A stretch of 64,000 nt of DNA from assembly GCA_963575745.1 (NCBI GenBank), contig CAUYUJ010018904.1, forward strand, positions 165,276-229,275, written 5' to 3'. The first letter of the stretch is position 1; every line of letters starts with the position of its first letter. The notes beneath the pieces were generated by a model, which saw nothing but the letters and a program-made list of their open reading frames with translations, had not been told where the DNA came from and searched no databases. The translations under genes were made by a program, and so were the position numbers. Positions 53,189 through 62,257 of this stretch are shown here, one piece after another. Source of the stretch: Prorocentrum cordatum (Eukaryota > Sar > Dinophyceae > Prorocentrales > Prorocentraceae).

Positions 53189-55073
53189 TCTTCTGCGTTC
53201 GGCCATGCGACCGTGAAGTTAGGCGTCGCCTCCGCGCTAACAATTGGCGAGCGGAAATGTTTGGCGCCGCCAGGTTGGCCCAGACTGGACATCCACCAGG
53301 GCCCCAACCTGACCAAGGCGCCGCCCAACAAACGCGTAGCCACAAGGGCGGGAATGGGTGGGATGCGAGCCCAATGGGCGCGCTTGCACCGCACGGCCTG
53401 GGAACGACGGTGGGCGCCGGCCCCAGTGCAGCCTTCACTGCGACGCCGCCGCCACCTGCCAACCCAGGAACAGCGGAGCGCGGCCCAAGACACGCCAATC
53501 AACCAACCAACCAACCAACGGCAGGAGAAGGAGGAGGAACCGCCTGCTGCTACGCAGCGCGCGGCCGTGAGAACCACCTGCTGCAATGCAGCGGACGGCC
53601 GTGAGCATCCGCCTGCTGCGCTGCAGCAAAAGGCTGTGAGACACCACTCCGCTGCACCACAGCGGTGCCAAGGCTGTGAGAAGGAAGGAAGCCCAGAGGC
53701 ACAGAAGCCAAGAAGCCTACAAAGGCCTCCCTGAAGATTTTCCTGCCCCCCAAACCGCTACGCGATTTTGGGGCTATGAAAATCTTCTGCGTTCGGCCAT
53801 GCGACCGTGAAGTTAGGCGTCGCCTCCGCGCTAACAATTGGCGAGCGGAAATGGTTGGCGCCGCCAGGTTGGCCCAGACTGGACATCCACCAGGGCCCAA
53901 CGCATGCAGTCTGGGCCAAATGGCTACCCTGCCCGAAAACGACAGCATGCGCGGACAGCCGCCAGGCGCAGGGCGAACGTTGCCACGGACGATGAGGGAT
54001 ATTTGTTTTGGCTCCCGCGCCCAATGCATGCGAAGACGCTCTCTCGTCTTCGTCACCGCTCGATTCCGAGTGTTCGGTGAGCCACTGCGCAGCTGCAAAT
54101 TGCCCTCGAGATTGGGCAGTGGCATAGCCGAAAGCGGCCACGCCCTTCCACCCTCCAGACCAGAAGAGGGCTGACAAACCACCTGCCTGGAGAGCGTCGT
54201 TGGCGAAACCCCGCCGGAACGCATGCGTGCCCCAGTGCTCACTTTGGGGCAAAGCTATAGCCGCAGCACCTGCTTTCAGAAATCCCAGAGCTTCCGCATA
54301 AGTGATGTGTGCGAAAGGCAGAGGATTACCATGCGCAGCTTCGCGCAGGCCACACACGCCACAAAGATCACTTCGCGTGTCCCCGCATAAACACTTGCGA
54401 ACTACCTCGACAGGCGTGCTGTAGCATTTTCTGCGGGTGAACGTGACAACTGCCTCTGTGCCTCCGCCGTTGAACCCGTAAAGTGCTGAAGGCGAGCCCA
54501 AAGGAAGCACTTCCGAAGCGTACCGCAGACAAAAGTGCCGAGCCACCACGTATGACAGGGCCAAGTCACGACGATTGGCGTCAGTTGCCCACTGTGCCAA
54601 ATCCCGCGCTTGCGCCCTGGATGCCCATATACGTGGGCGCACTCGACTGGCCGCTGCCTTCTGAGCGCCTCTCACTAACCGTGTCGTATCGCACAATTCC
54701 CCAGCAGGAACACGCAGAAGGGCCTTCACTGCGACGCCGCCGCCACCTGCCAACCCAGGAACAGCGGAGCGCGGCCCAAGAGACGCCAATCAACCAACCA
54801 ACCAACCAACGGCAGGAGAAGGAGGAGGAACCGCCTGCTGCTACGCAGCGCGCGGCCGTGAGAACCACCTGCTGCAATGCAGCGCACGGCCGTGAGCATC
54901 CGCCTGCTGCGCTGCAGCAAAAGGCTGTGAGACACCACTCCGCTGCACCACAGCGGTGCCGAGGCTGTGAGAAGGAAGGAAGCCCAGAGGCACAGAAGCC
55001 AAGAAGCCTACAAAGGCCTCCCTGAAGATTTTCCTGCCCCCCAAACCGCTACGCGATTTTGGGGCTATGAAAA
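53184..55073 (-). mobile_element. Element d/e: short split-repeat element inside RT
   Basis: Minus-strand order: A1 (55,068-54,722), an 824-bp interior with a YR fragment, B1 (53,897-53,778), A2 (53,777-53,431), a 127-bp middle, and B2 (53,303-53,184). A is 347 bp and B about 120 bp. GAAAA stands on both sides (53,184 and 55,069) and the RT frame rejoins exactly when one copy and the insert are removed. The B1|A2 join has perfect 10-bp inverted arms, 53,733-53,742 and 53,778-53,787. With no gag or pol it is a deletion derivative that would need an autonomous partner. Confidence 0.85.
54023..54718 (-). pseudogene. YR catalytic fragment inside element d/e
   Basis: Sense relative to the element. 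It starts abruptly at RVPAGELCDTTRLVRG, equivalent to about residue 278 of D YR. It carries Arg in FCLRYASEV, Lys in FTRRKCY, the CLC-x7-CGVC cluster, an intact GTHAFRRGFANDAL box, SGGWKG and AAFGYATAQ. The whole catalytic half is therefore present while the N-terminal half and start are gone. The usual stop after the acidic tail (ESSGDEDE) is missing and the frame runs on into B1. Confidence 0.82.
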
Positions 55074-55512
55074 ATGGACCGCAGAAATTCGAGAGGCTCT
55101 GCGGCGAAAATCGCTCTCGCCTGCGCGGGCTTCAAAATTAGCAGGCAAGTTGAGCTGGGGTGCGACCGCCGTCTTCGGCCGAGGCGCGCGCGTCTACCTT
55201 GCTGCCATTTACCACCACGGCTCAGGCAACAAGAGCCGGCTGTCCCAGCGCACCAAATTGTGTCTGCGTTGGTGGCTGCGGTTCTTACAGGAACCGCCAT
55301 CGAGGAGCGTCCCGGTGATGCGTCGCCAGAAGAAGCGTTGCATCCTTTACACCGACGCCACAGGCCAGGGACGGATGGCATGGGTCATCCAAACTCCCTG
55401 TTTAAAGGCTTGGGCTGCTGCTGATGTCCCAGCAAAGGCGAGGCAGTGGGTGCTTCATCGGAAGAATCAGATCGGCACTTGGGAGCTCATGGTGGCTCTC
55501 TTGCGCGCTTAA
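55074..55512 (+). pseudogene. Element G pol, second part: RT thumb and RNase H start
   Basis: Continues 53,188 in frame: KWTAEIREAL, ARASKLAGKLSWGATAVFG, LCLRWWLRFLQEP. It then enters RNase H with Asp in LYTDATGQG and Glu in GTWELM. It stops after VALLRA, where element f/g begins. The remaining RNase H (VDN and SHLNLAD blocks) is not found beyond f/g, so this part was deleted. Confidence 0.82.
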
Positions 55513-55519
55513 GTTTTTG

Positions 55520-58500
55520 GTCGCCCCTAAATCGCGCAGCGATTTGGGGGGCAGTGAAATTCGAGGAGCACACGGACCCCATGCCTCTTGGCATCATGGC
55601 CTCTGTTCCTCTTAGCATCAAGTTTGCGGCAGCGATCGCTCTCGCTGGGAGTTGCGGAGCTTGGCTCTGCGGGATTTCCCTGTGGCCCCAGCAAAATTTG
55701 TTTTTCTCGTGCTTCGCTGTGGGGGGCGTTGGCCCGTCGGTCGGTCGGTCTGTCGGTCCGTCCTGTCGTCTGTCTGTCCGTCCGTCTGTCTTCTGTGTGT
55801 CCGTCTGTTTGTCTGTCTGTCCGCTCACCGCTCGCGGCTGCGAGGTTCGTCTGGCGGCGCTCCTCCGAGGCGACCGCCAGAGAGAGGCGTTCGGGGCAGA
55901 GAGAGGGGCGACCTAGTGCAGGTGTGCTCGGTCCTGTGGTCGCCGTGAGGATTCTTGTTAGCGGCGTGCATTCGCGTCGCTTGCGTGTGGTTTTCGGGGC
56001 AGCTCGCTGAGAGTCCACGCGCGGCGCGCTGGAAGCTCGCTGCGTTTGCGCGCGTGTCTGGGCGGCCCGCGAGAAGCCCAATGCGCATTCGGGGCGGCCC
56101 GCTTGGAGCGCACGAGCGGCCGGCTGGAGCTCGTTACGTTTGCTTGCGTGTCTGGGCGGCCCGCGAGGAGCTCAGTACGCATTCTGGGGCGGCCCGCTGG
56201 AAGTCCACGAGCGGCCCCGCTGTGCTGTGAGCTCTGTTTTTTTTTCTTGCGTGCGCTACAGCACAGCCCGCAAGGTCAGGACAGCTCTTTTGCAATCTGG
56301 CCGCGGGTCGCGCCGCTTTGCTTTCGCGTGAGGCGCAGGAGCGCTTGAAAAGGCTGTTTGAACTCCAGCTTGGCGAGTTGCTCGCGGGACGCGTCGGGCG
56401 CAGGTATGCGTGCGGAAAGTCGCTTGCACCTCCACTCGCTGTTTGCGCGCGGAAAGCACCAAAGGAAGGATTGCGAGCTCCGGAAAGCCGCCAGCAATTT
56501 CAGTTTGGCGGGCTGGGCGCAGAAAGCGTCTTATGCAGGCAGGCGGAAAGCCGCTTGCACCTCCAGTCTCCAGTTTGTTGTCAGCCTCAGCGCGGGAGGC
56601 GCAGTGTACAGGTTGCGCGCCAGGAAGCCGCCCGCTGGCCAGGGTAAGCAGGCCGTGGGACGCTCGCGAAGCGCTTGTGGGCGCTTTCCGCGCGCGCAGG
56701 CTGCCCACAGGGTGCCACCCGGAGACGGCCGCGGCGCTCGCGATGACCCCCGCGAGGCCCCCGCCCGCGGGACGTTCGCAGCACACCCGCGGGACGCTCA
56801 CGAGGCGGTAGCGGGATACTTGCGCGGCGTTCCTGGGGCGCTTGCGGGCGCTCGCGGGACGCTTGCGCGGCGCCCGCATGGGGGTCGCGGACTGGCTGCA
56901 GGGCGTTCGCGGGATTCCAGCACGACGCCCGCGTGGCGCTCGTGGGGCGCTCGCGAGCCTTTCGGGGACGCCTGCGAAGGCGGGCCTGCGAAGGCGGGCG
57001 CTCGCGTGGTGTGCGCGGGCCGCTCGCTCTGCGCTTGTGAATCGCCTGTCGCCCGCGGTCGTCCGCAGCTCGCGGGCCTTCTGCAGGCGCTCGCGGTACG
57101 CCAGCGAGGCGCTTGCGCTTGCAGGGCGCTCGCTGGGCAGTGCGGGGCGCGCGCGCAGTCTGTGGAGGCGTCCCGCAAGGCGCTCGCGGGGCACTCGCGT
57201 GGCAAACGCGTAGCGTCCGCGGGCCGCCCTCGAATCCCTCGCGGGGCGCTGGCCTGCGGGACGCTCGCAGGACGCTCGAGGAGCTCGGGTGCGCCAGCGG
57301 GGCTTGTAAGCGCGCTCGCAGGACACTCGCCAGACGCTCGCCGGGGCGCCTGCAGATGCTCGAGGAGCGTTGGCGGCGCGCTCGTGGGACGCCTGCGGGG
57401 CATTCGGCGGGACGCCTGCAGAGCGCGCGCGTGGCCGTCATTTTAGGCGCCAAATGCGCCAATTGCGTGTTTGCACCGGGGTCGGTAGAACGCAACAGCG
57501 CTGGTACGCAATCTTAGCGCGGAATACGCCAAAGTGCTCGTTGGTGCCATGGCGGCCGAACGCGCCGAAATTTTCCAATTGGGCGCAGAATGCGTCGGTG
57601 TGCGCGTTCGCGCCGACACGGCAAAAAGTGGCCGGGCGTGCAGTCTGAGCGCAGAATTCGCCAAACTACATGCTGGCGACAGGACTGGCGAGACGCGCGC
57701 GGAATGTGCCAGACTGCGCGTGCACCCGGGGCGGCGCGCCCAACCCGGGTTTGGAATATAAGCGCGGAATGCGCCGGTCTGCGCGTTTGCGCCTGGGGAT
57801 GGCGCATCGCGCCGGACGCGGAATCTGAGCGCACATGCGCCAAATTCGCGCGCGTGCGAGCGCACGCAACTCGCGCTGGAATCGGCCAGCGCTAGATTCG
57901 CAATCTGGCCGCGAAGCGCATGGTAGTGGGAGTACGCATGCAATCTCGGTGCCAAATTGCAAGCCCAAGCGGCGAGGACACCCGCTTGCCCATTGGGCGC
58001 GGAATGCGCCAGATTTTGGAGGTTCTGGAACCAGCGCAAGCGCGCCGGGTGCGGAATCTGGGCGTCGAAGGGCTAAGGGCGCAGGGAAACGCTATTGTGC
58101 GCCCGGATTGTTCAGCGGAGCGCAGGATGCGCAGCACTGGGTGCCCGCGCGTGGCGGGCGAAAGCGCGCTCGATTGGAGTCGAGACCCGTATTGCGCTGC
58201 AAGCGATGATTCCCGGAAAGCGCAGCGGCGCTGAGACTCGCGCATCTTAGGCGAACAGGCGACCACCTGAGCAGCGCGTCGAGCGCGAACGCGCGCGCAA
58301 GTAGGCCGCAGAAGGTTGCCGCAGTTGCGATTGCGTCTGGTCTGTGCAATGCGGGCCGCTTCCTTTCAGACACTTCCGCAATGCAGCTGTCCGGACCACC
58401 TGTGTGCATTGGGCGTCTGGTTGTATCCCAGGATGGCCCCTGCCAGCTGCACGGAAGCTGGCCGCTCATTGCGCGTGCGGAAACGCAACGCCAGGGAGGG

Positions 58501-59135
58501 GCGACGCTGAATTTTAGTCGCCCCTAAATCGCGCAGCGATTTGGGGGGCAGTGAAATTCGAGGAGCACACGGACCCCATGCCTCTTGGCATCATGGCCTC
58601 TGTTCCTCTTAGCATCAAGTTTGCGGCAGCGATCGCTCTCGCTGGGAGTTGCGGAGCTTGGCTCTGCGGGATTTCCCTGTGGCCCCAGCAAAAGTTGTTT
58701 TCTCGTGCTTCGCTGTGGGGGGCGTTGGCCCGTCGGTCGGTCGGTCTGTCGGTCCGTCCTGTCGTCTGTCTGTCCGTCCGTCTGTCTTCTGTGTGTCCGT
58801 CTGTTTGTCTGTCTGTCCGCTCACCGCTCGTGGCTGCGAGGTTCGTCTGGCGGCGCTCCTCCGAGGCGACCGCCAGAGAGAGGCGTTCGGGGCAGAGAGA
58901 GGGGCGACCTAGTGCAGGTGTGCTCGGTCCTGTGGTCGCCGTGAGGATTCTTGTTAGCGGCGTGCATTCGCGTCGCTTGCGTGTGGTTTTTCCCGCCCGC
59001 CCTCCCTGTGCGTCACGTTTCGCTGGCTGGGGTGTCTGGTTGTATCCCAGGATGGCCCCTGCCAGCTGCACGGAAGCTGGCCGCTCATTGCGCGCGCGGA
59101 AACGCAGCGCCAGGGAGGGGCGACGCTGAATTTTA
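55520..59135 (+). mobile_element. Element f/g: non-autonomous split-repeat element
   Basis: A1 (55,520-55,994), a 2.4-kb interior, B1 (58,415-58,516), A2 (58,517-58,990), a 43-bp middle, B2 (59,034-59,135). A copies are 474-475 bp and nearly identical, starting with the CCCCTAAATCGC/GCGATTTGGGG hairpin and holding a GTCx microsatellite. B is 102 bp, ending GCTGAATTTTA. GAATTT (58,509-58,514) pairs with AAATTC (58,554-58,559). The interior has no gag, pol or YR. Host RNase H lies to the left and a YR to the right. Confidence 0.82.
55995..58414. repeat. Interior of f/g: satellite-like DNA
   Basis: 56,640-57,430 is built from short GGGACGCTCGCGGGGCGCTC-like words, open in many frames. 57,430-58,080 has degenerate units around GCGCGGAATGCGCCAGACTG. 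Nothing resembles a retroelement gene. It behaves as cargo carried between A1 and B1. Confidence 0.65.
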
Positions 59136-59329
59136 CTGAGTTATCTGCCTGGCGAGTTTGAAATCCTTCCCAGCCGACGCGCCCTGGTGATTCGGAGACA
59201 GTGAGCGGAACAGGGGAAAAACATCATCGTAATCCTGTGTTGAGGTCATATCACGTGAGAATCGGTTGTCCACGCAGCTACTTGTGCGCGCATTCTCTGT
59301 GTCTTCTGTTCCGGAGCTCTGGCCCAGCA

Positions 59330-60889
59330 TGGCTTTGAGATTCATCGACAAAAGCCGCGCCGCTAAGTACTCGCATTCGCCAGCTGCCAGCGATGAGGTC
59401 GCGGAGGTCCGCGTCGAGGTGGAAGCGCCCCCTTTGGCGGCCGTTGTCCGCGGCGTCGCGGCGCAGGCAGAGCCAGGGCGCCACGTCGCGGGCTTGACCG
59501 TTGCGTTGACAGAATCGGGCTTCGAACACATGTCGGATCTGAGCGACATTGGAGCCGACGACTTCGCAGAGCTCGTGCCGGCATTCGCCGCTTGCAACGG
59601 CAGCTTCGTCAAAGCCTTCTTGTCGCACTGCCAGAGCAGCGCCAGTCGCGAGCAGGCAGCTCAAGCGCACAAGCCTGGCGGGCGAACGGAGCCCCAACGC
59701 CCGGCATCTCTGGCAACGGGCGTCGCCGCGCAGGCGGGCTCCGCCTCGGGCGGCGCAGGCGCTGGCCACGCTGGCGACCAGACGCCCACTGCGAAGCGAT
59801 TGGACGCCCCCGCCGAAGAGAAGGCCCGCGCTGCTTTTCTAGTGCTTGGAGAGGCGCGGCGGGCGCGGGCCGCTCCTGCGCCTGCAGTGCTCGCAGCCGC
59901 CGTGGCAGCTGCTGCCAATTGCAGCTGCTATCCGGGAGCGGAGCCCACTGGCAGGCCACGGGACGAGATCAAGCGGGCTCGTCGCGAAGCCAGCGGCGGC
60001 GACCATCTGAGCTTGCACACCTTGTAGGTGGAATTTGCCAGCTGGAGGAAAAGCGCCTCCCAGTATGCTTCCGCAGTGCGCCTGTGGGGCGACGCTGCCA
60101 CTGCTGTCGGGGCGCCTGGGTGGCCACCAACAGAACTGATCCTTGACACTTTCGTGGGTTTGTTTCGCAACGGCCACACCTTGCAAAGATACGTGTCGCA
60201 CGTGCGCAGTGTATTGCACTTGGTGCAGGCTCCGCTGGGCGCCCTCGCAGATACGCATAGATTGTCGAGAGGCGCCGAAAAGATAACGAAGTATAAATTC
60301 AGAAGAGAGAAAATCCGTGCCACAGCTGAGGAGACCAGACGCATCCGTAAGTGGCGCTCGGAAGCCGGATATCCGACACTAGCGGCCTCGTGGGCGATTG
60401 CCCGCCATTTTTGCTTGAGATATTCTGAAGTACTAAATCTGGGGACCCACGCGGTCGCATTTCGTTTTACCGGCGAGGGCCGTAAAACGTGCATCATCCG
60501 TTTTGCTCACCGGAAGTCGTACAATGAACCCTGCGAGACGACGAGGCGTTGCATCTGCCACCAGCAGGGTCGGCTCCTGTGCGGTGCTTGCACACTGTTG
60601 TCCTTAGGAGAAACAAGCGCTGTTTCTTTTTTCAGGAATCCAATACGCCGACGCTCTCGCTGTGCTAAAGCTGGCAGCGAACGCCCTGCATCTGCGTAGC
60701 GCGCCTGCTTGGGGCACGCATGCGTTCAGGAGAGGGTTCGCGAACGAAGCCCCGACAGCATTGTTCTTTAGCGGTGGGTGGAAAGGCGTGGCTGCTTTCG
60801 GCTACGCTAGCGCCCAGAGCCGAGGGGCTCTCACGGCCGCTGAATGGCTAGTAGAACATTCTGACTCCAGCGACGGCGAGCAGGACTGA
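59330..60889 (+). pseudogene. Tyrosine recombinase of element G, broken
   Basis: Starts MALRFIDKSRAAKY. The SAM-like block (GFEHMSDLSDIGADDFAEL) lies at about residues 65-100. An in-frame TAG at 60,025-60,027 stands where D has TGG (HTL-W-VEFA), a single-base nonsense change. The same frame then runs on (YASAVRLWGDA, FCLRYSEVLNLG, CIC-x7-CGAC). A shift near 60,630 moves to 60,662-60,889 with GTHAFRRGFANEAP, SGGWKG and AAFGYASAQSRG. Catalytic Arg, His-x-x-Arg and Tyr are all kept, so decay is recent. Confidence 0.88.
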
Positions 60890-60980
60890 GTTTGCATCGT
60901 TTGCATTGGGGCAAGGGAAAACACATCACGATGTCCTCTCCTCAGGCGCTGCTGCGCGGTCCGCCGCCTCCTGGCGCATT

Positions 60981-61831
60981 GGGAACCTCGGGACAGGGCC
61001 CAGGAGGCTCCGGCCAGGCAGCGCTTTCCTTTTGCCCCTTGCTGGCGCGAAGGCGCCGGCGCCGAGCCGTGACGGGGCCCCGGGGCCCGAGAACGTGTTC
61101 CGAGGTGCTTCGGGGCACCGCAGAGGCGAGGGCCTGCTTTCCCTTGGGCCAGGCTGCCAAATATGATTTTCATGAAGCGTAAACTCGTTTCCGGCACAGG
61201 AAAATCATGTGGAGCAGGCCCAAGCGTGCTCGCCTCACCTCCTCTGCTCCCGCTCACACGCCTCTGCGCCTGCTTCGCGGGCAAGCGGTTCCTGGCGGGC
61301 CGGCTTGCGTTTTCAGAGGCGGGGAAGTATTCTCGGTGCTAGTCTCTTGGGTCAGCCGTTCTGGTCGCCCCACAGGAGACGCTCTCGGTCTGTGCGGGGA
61401 CCAGGGCCAAGCCAGGCCAAAGCACGAGCGGCGGCCTGGTGCGCTGTGGCACTGCCCGCTCCCTCGCAGGCACGTGCCTGAGAGCTTGTCGGCAGGGGCC
61501 GCCTTCTCAGGCTCTCTGGTGACCGAACGCTCTCCGCGTCGCGTGGGACGGCGCCCGCAGGGCGGGCAGCAGCCGCCTGGCGGCGGTTTTGCCCACCCAC
61601 ATACCACCCTCGCGGCTTTCGCCGGCGCCGCGTCCTGGCAGGGAACCTCAGGACAGGGTCCAGGAGGCTCCGGCCAGGCAGCGCTTTCCTTTTGCCCCTT
61701 GCTGGCGCGAAGGCGCCGGCGCCGAGCCGTGACGGGGCCCCGGGGCACGAGAACGTGTTCCGAGGTGCTTCGGGGCACCGCAGAGGCGAGGGCCTGCTTT
61801 CCCTTGGGCCAGGCTGCCAAAAATGATTTTC
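60981..61831 (+). repeat. Element G terminal set: B1, A2, B2
   Basis: B (191 bp) occurs at 60,981-61,171 and 61,641-61,831, ending ATGATTTTC. A2 starts at 61,172 with the palindrome CGTAAAC-TC-GTTTCCG (61,178-61,193) and GAAAATCAT (61,200-61,208). That box is the perfect 9-bp complement of the B1 end (61,163-61,171). YR ends about 90 bp upstream, as expected for an A1-internal-B1-A2-B2 element. Confidence 0.8.
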
Positions 61832-62141
61832 TCAGTCTGCCCGAAAGCGCGGCGGGGCTCGACGTTGTGATTTTTATCGACTCGACAGTCGCACTCGGGA
61901 CGCTGCTCCGCGGGTGCTCCCGCCAGCGTGACTGGAATGCTACGGTGGCTGGCGCGTGGTTTGCTGTAGCAGACCGTGGCCACTTTTTAAGTGCATTACG
62001 CGTGCCTTCACATTTAAATTTGGCAGACTGGCCAACTCGTCCAGAGCAGAAGGCATCGGAGTTGGCACAGCTGGTCTCTCGCGGCTTCGCTCGCCTCGAG
62101 TGGGCTTGGCCGGCAGTGGATTTCTGGCAGCAGAGGCGGTG
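61832..62141 (+). pseudogene. Element F: second half of RNase H
   Basis: LSLPESAAGLDVVIFIDSTV holds the third catalytic Asp. ALGTLLRGCSRQRDW and SHLNLADWPTRP match the end of E and D pol. The frame is open to TGA at 62,140. It begins at the B2 end of element G and continues the frame of 40,731. It lies 116 bp upstream of the YR start, the spacing expected for pol to YR. Confidence 0.75.
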
Positions 62142-62257
62142 ACGGGCATGCATTCGCGAGGAGGAAAAAAGTGCAGTTGTTGATTCGTCAGCGTTTCTTG
62201 CCGCGTACTCCGGCGCACGGCCTCCCACGCAGTCATCCGTAGTCAGCTTGGCCCAAC

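Larger units (their letters stand above)
40732..61831 (+). mobile_element. Element G: split-repeat YR retrotransposon, rearranged
   Basis: The left end shares 28 identical bases (40,732-40,759) with the start of A2 at 61,172. The right end is B1 (60,981-61,171), A2 (61,172-61,640), B2 (61,641-61,831). Inside are gag (two copies), pol and a YR. After the first 28 bases the left A1 diverges from A2, so pairing the two ends is an inference supported mainly by the in-frame rejoining of the host RNase H. G contains an antisense D fragment and three smaller split-repeat elements. Confidence 0.55.

Noticed and set aside
53184-55073. Intron or introner interpretation of the insert in RT
   Set aside because: The borders have no GT/GC/GA...AG at the frame-restoring position, and the insert lies antisense to the gene with its own A/B repeats. 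A transposed element explains it better.
58517-58560. Hairpin GCGTAGCGATTTGGGG as a relict dinoflagellate spliced leader
   Set aside because: The likeness to the leader is partial, and the stretch is fully explained as one arm of a palindrome that varies between subfamilies.
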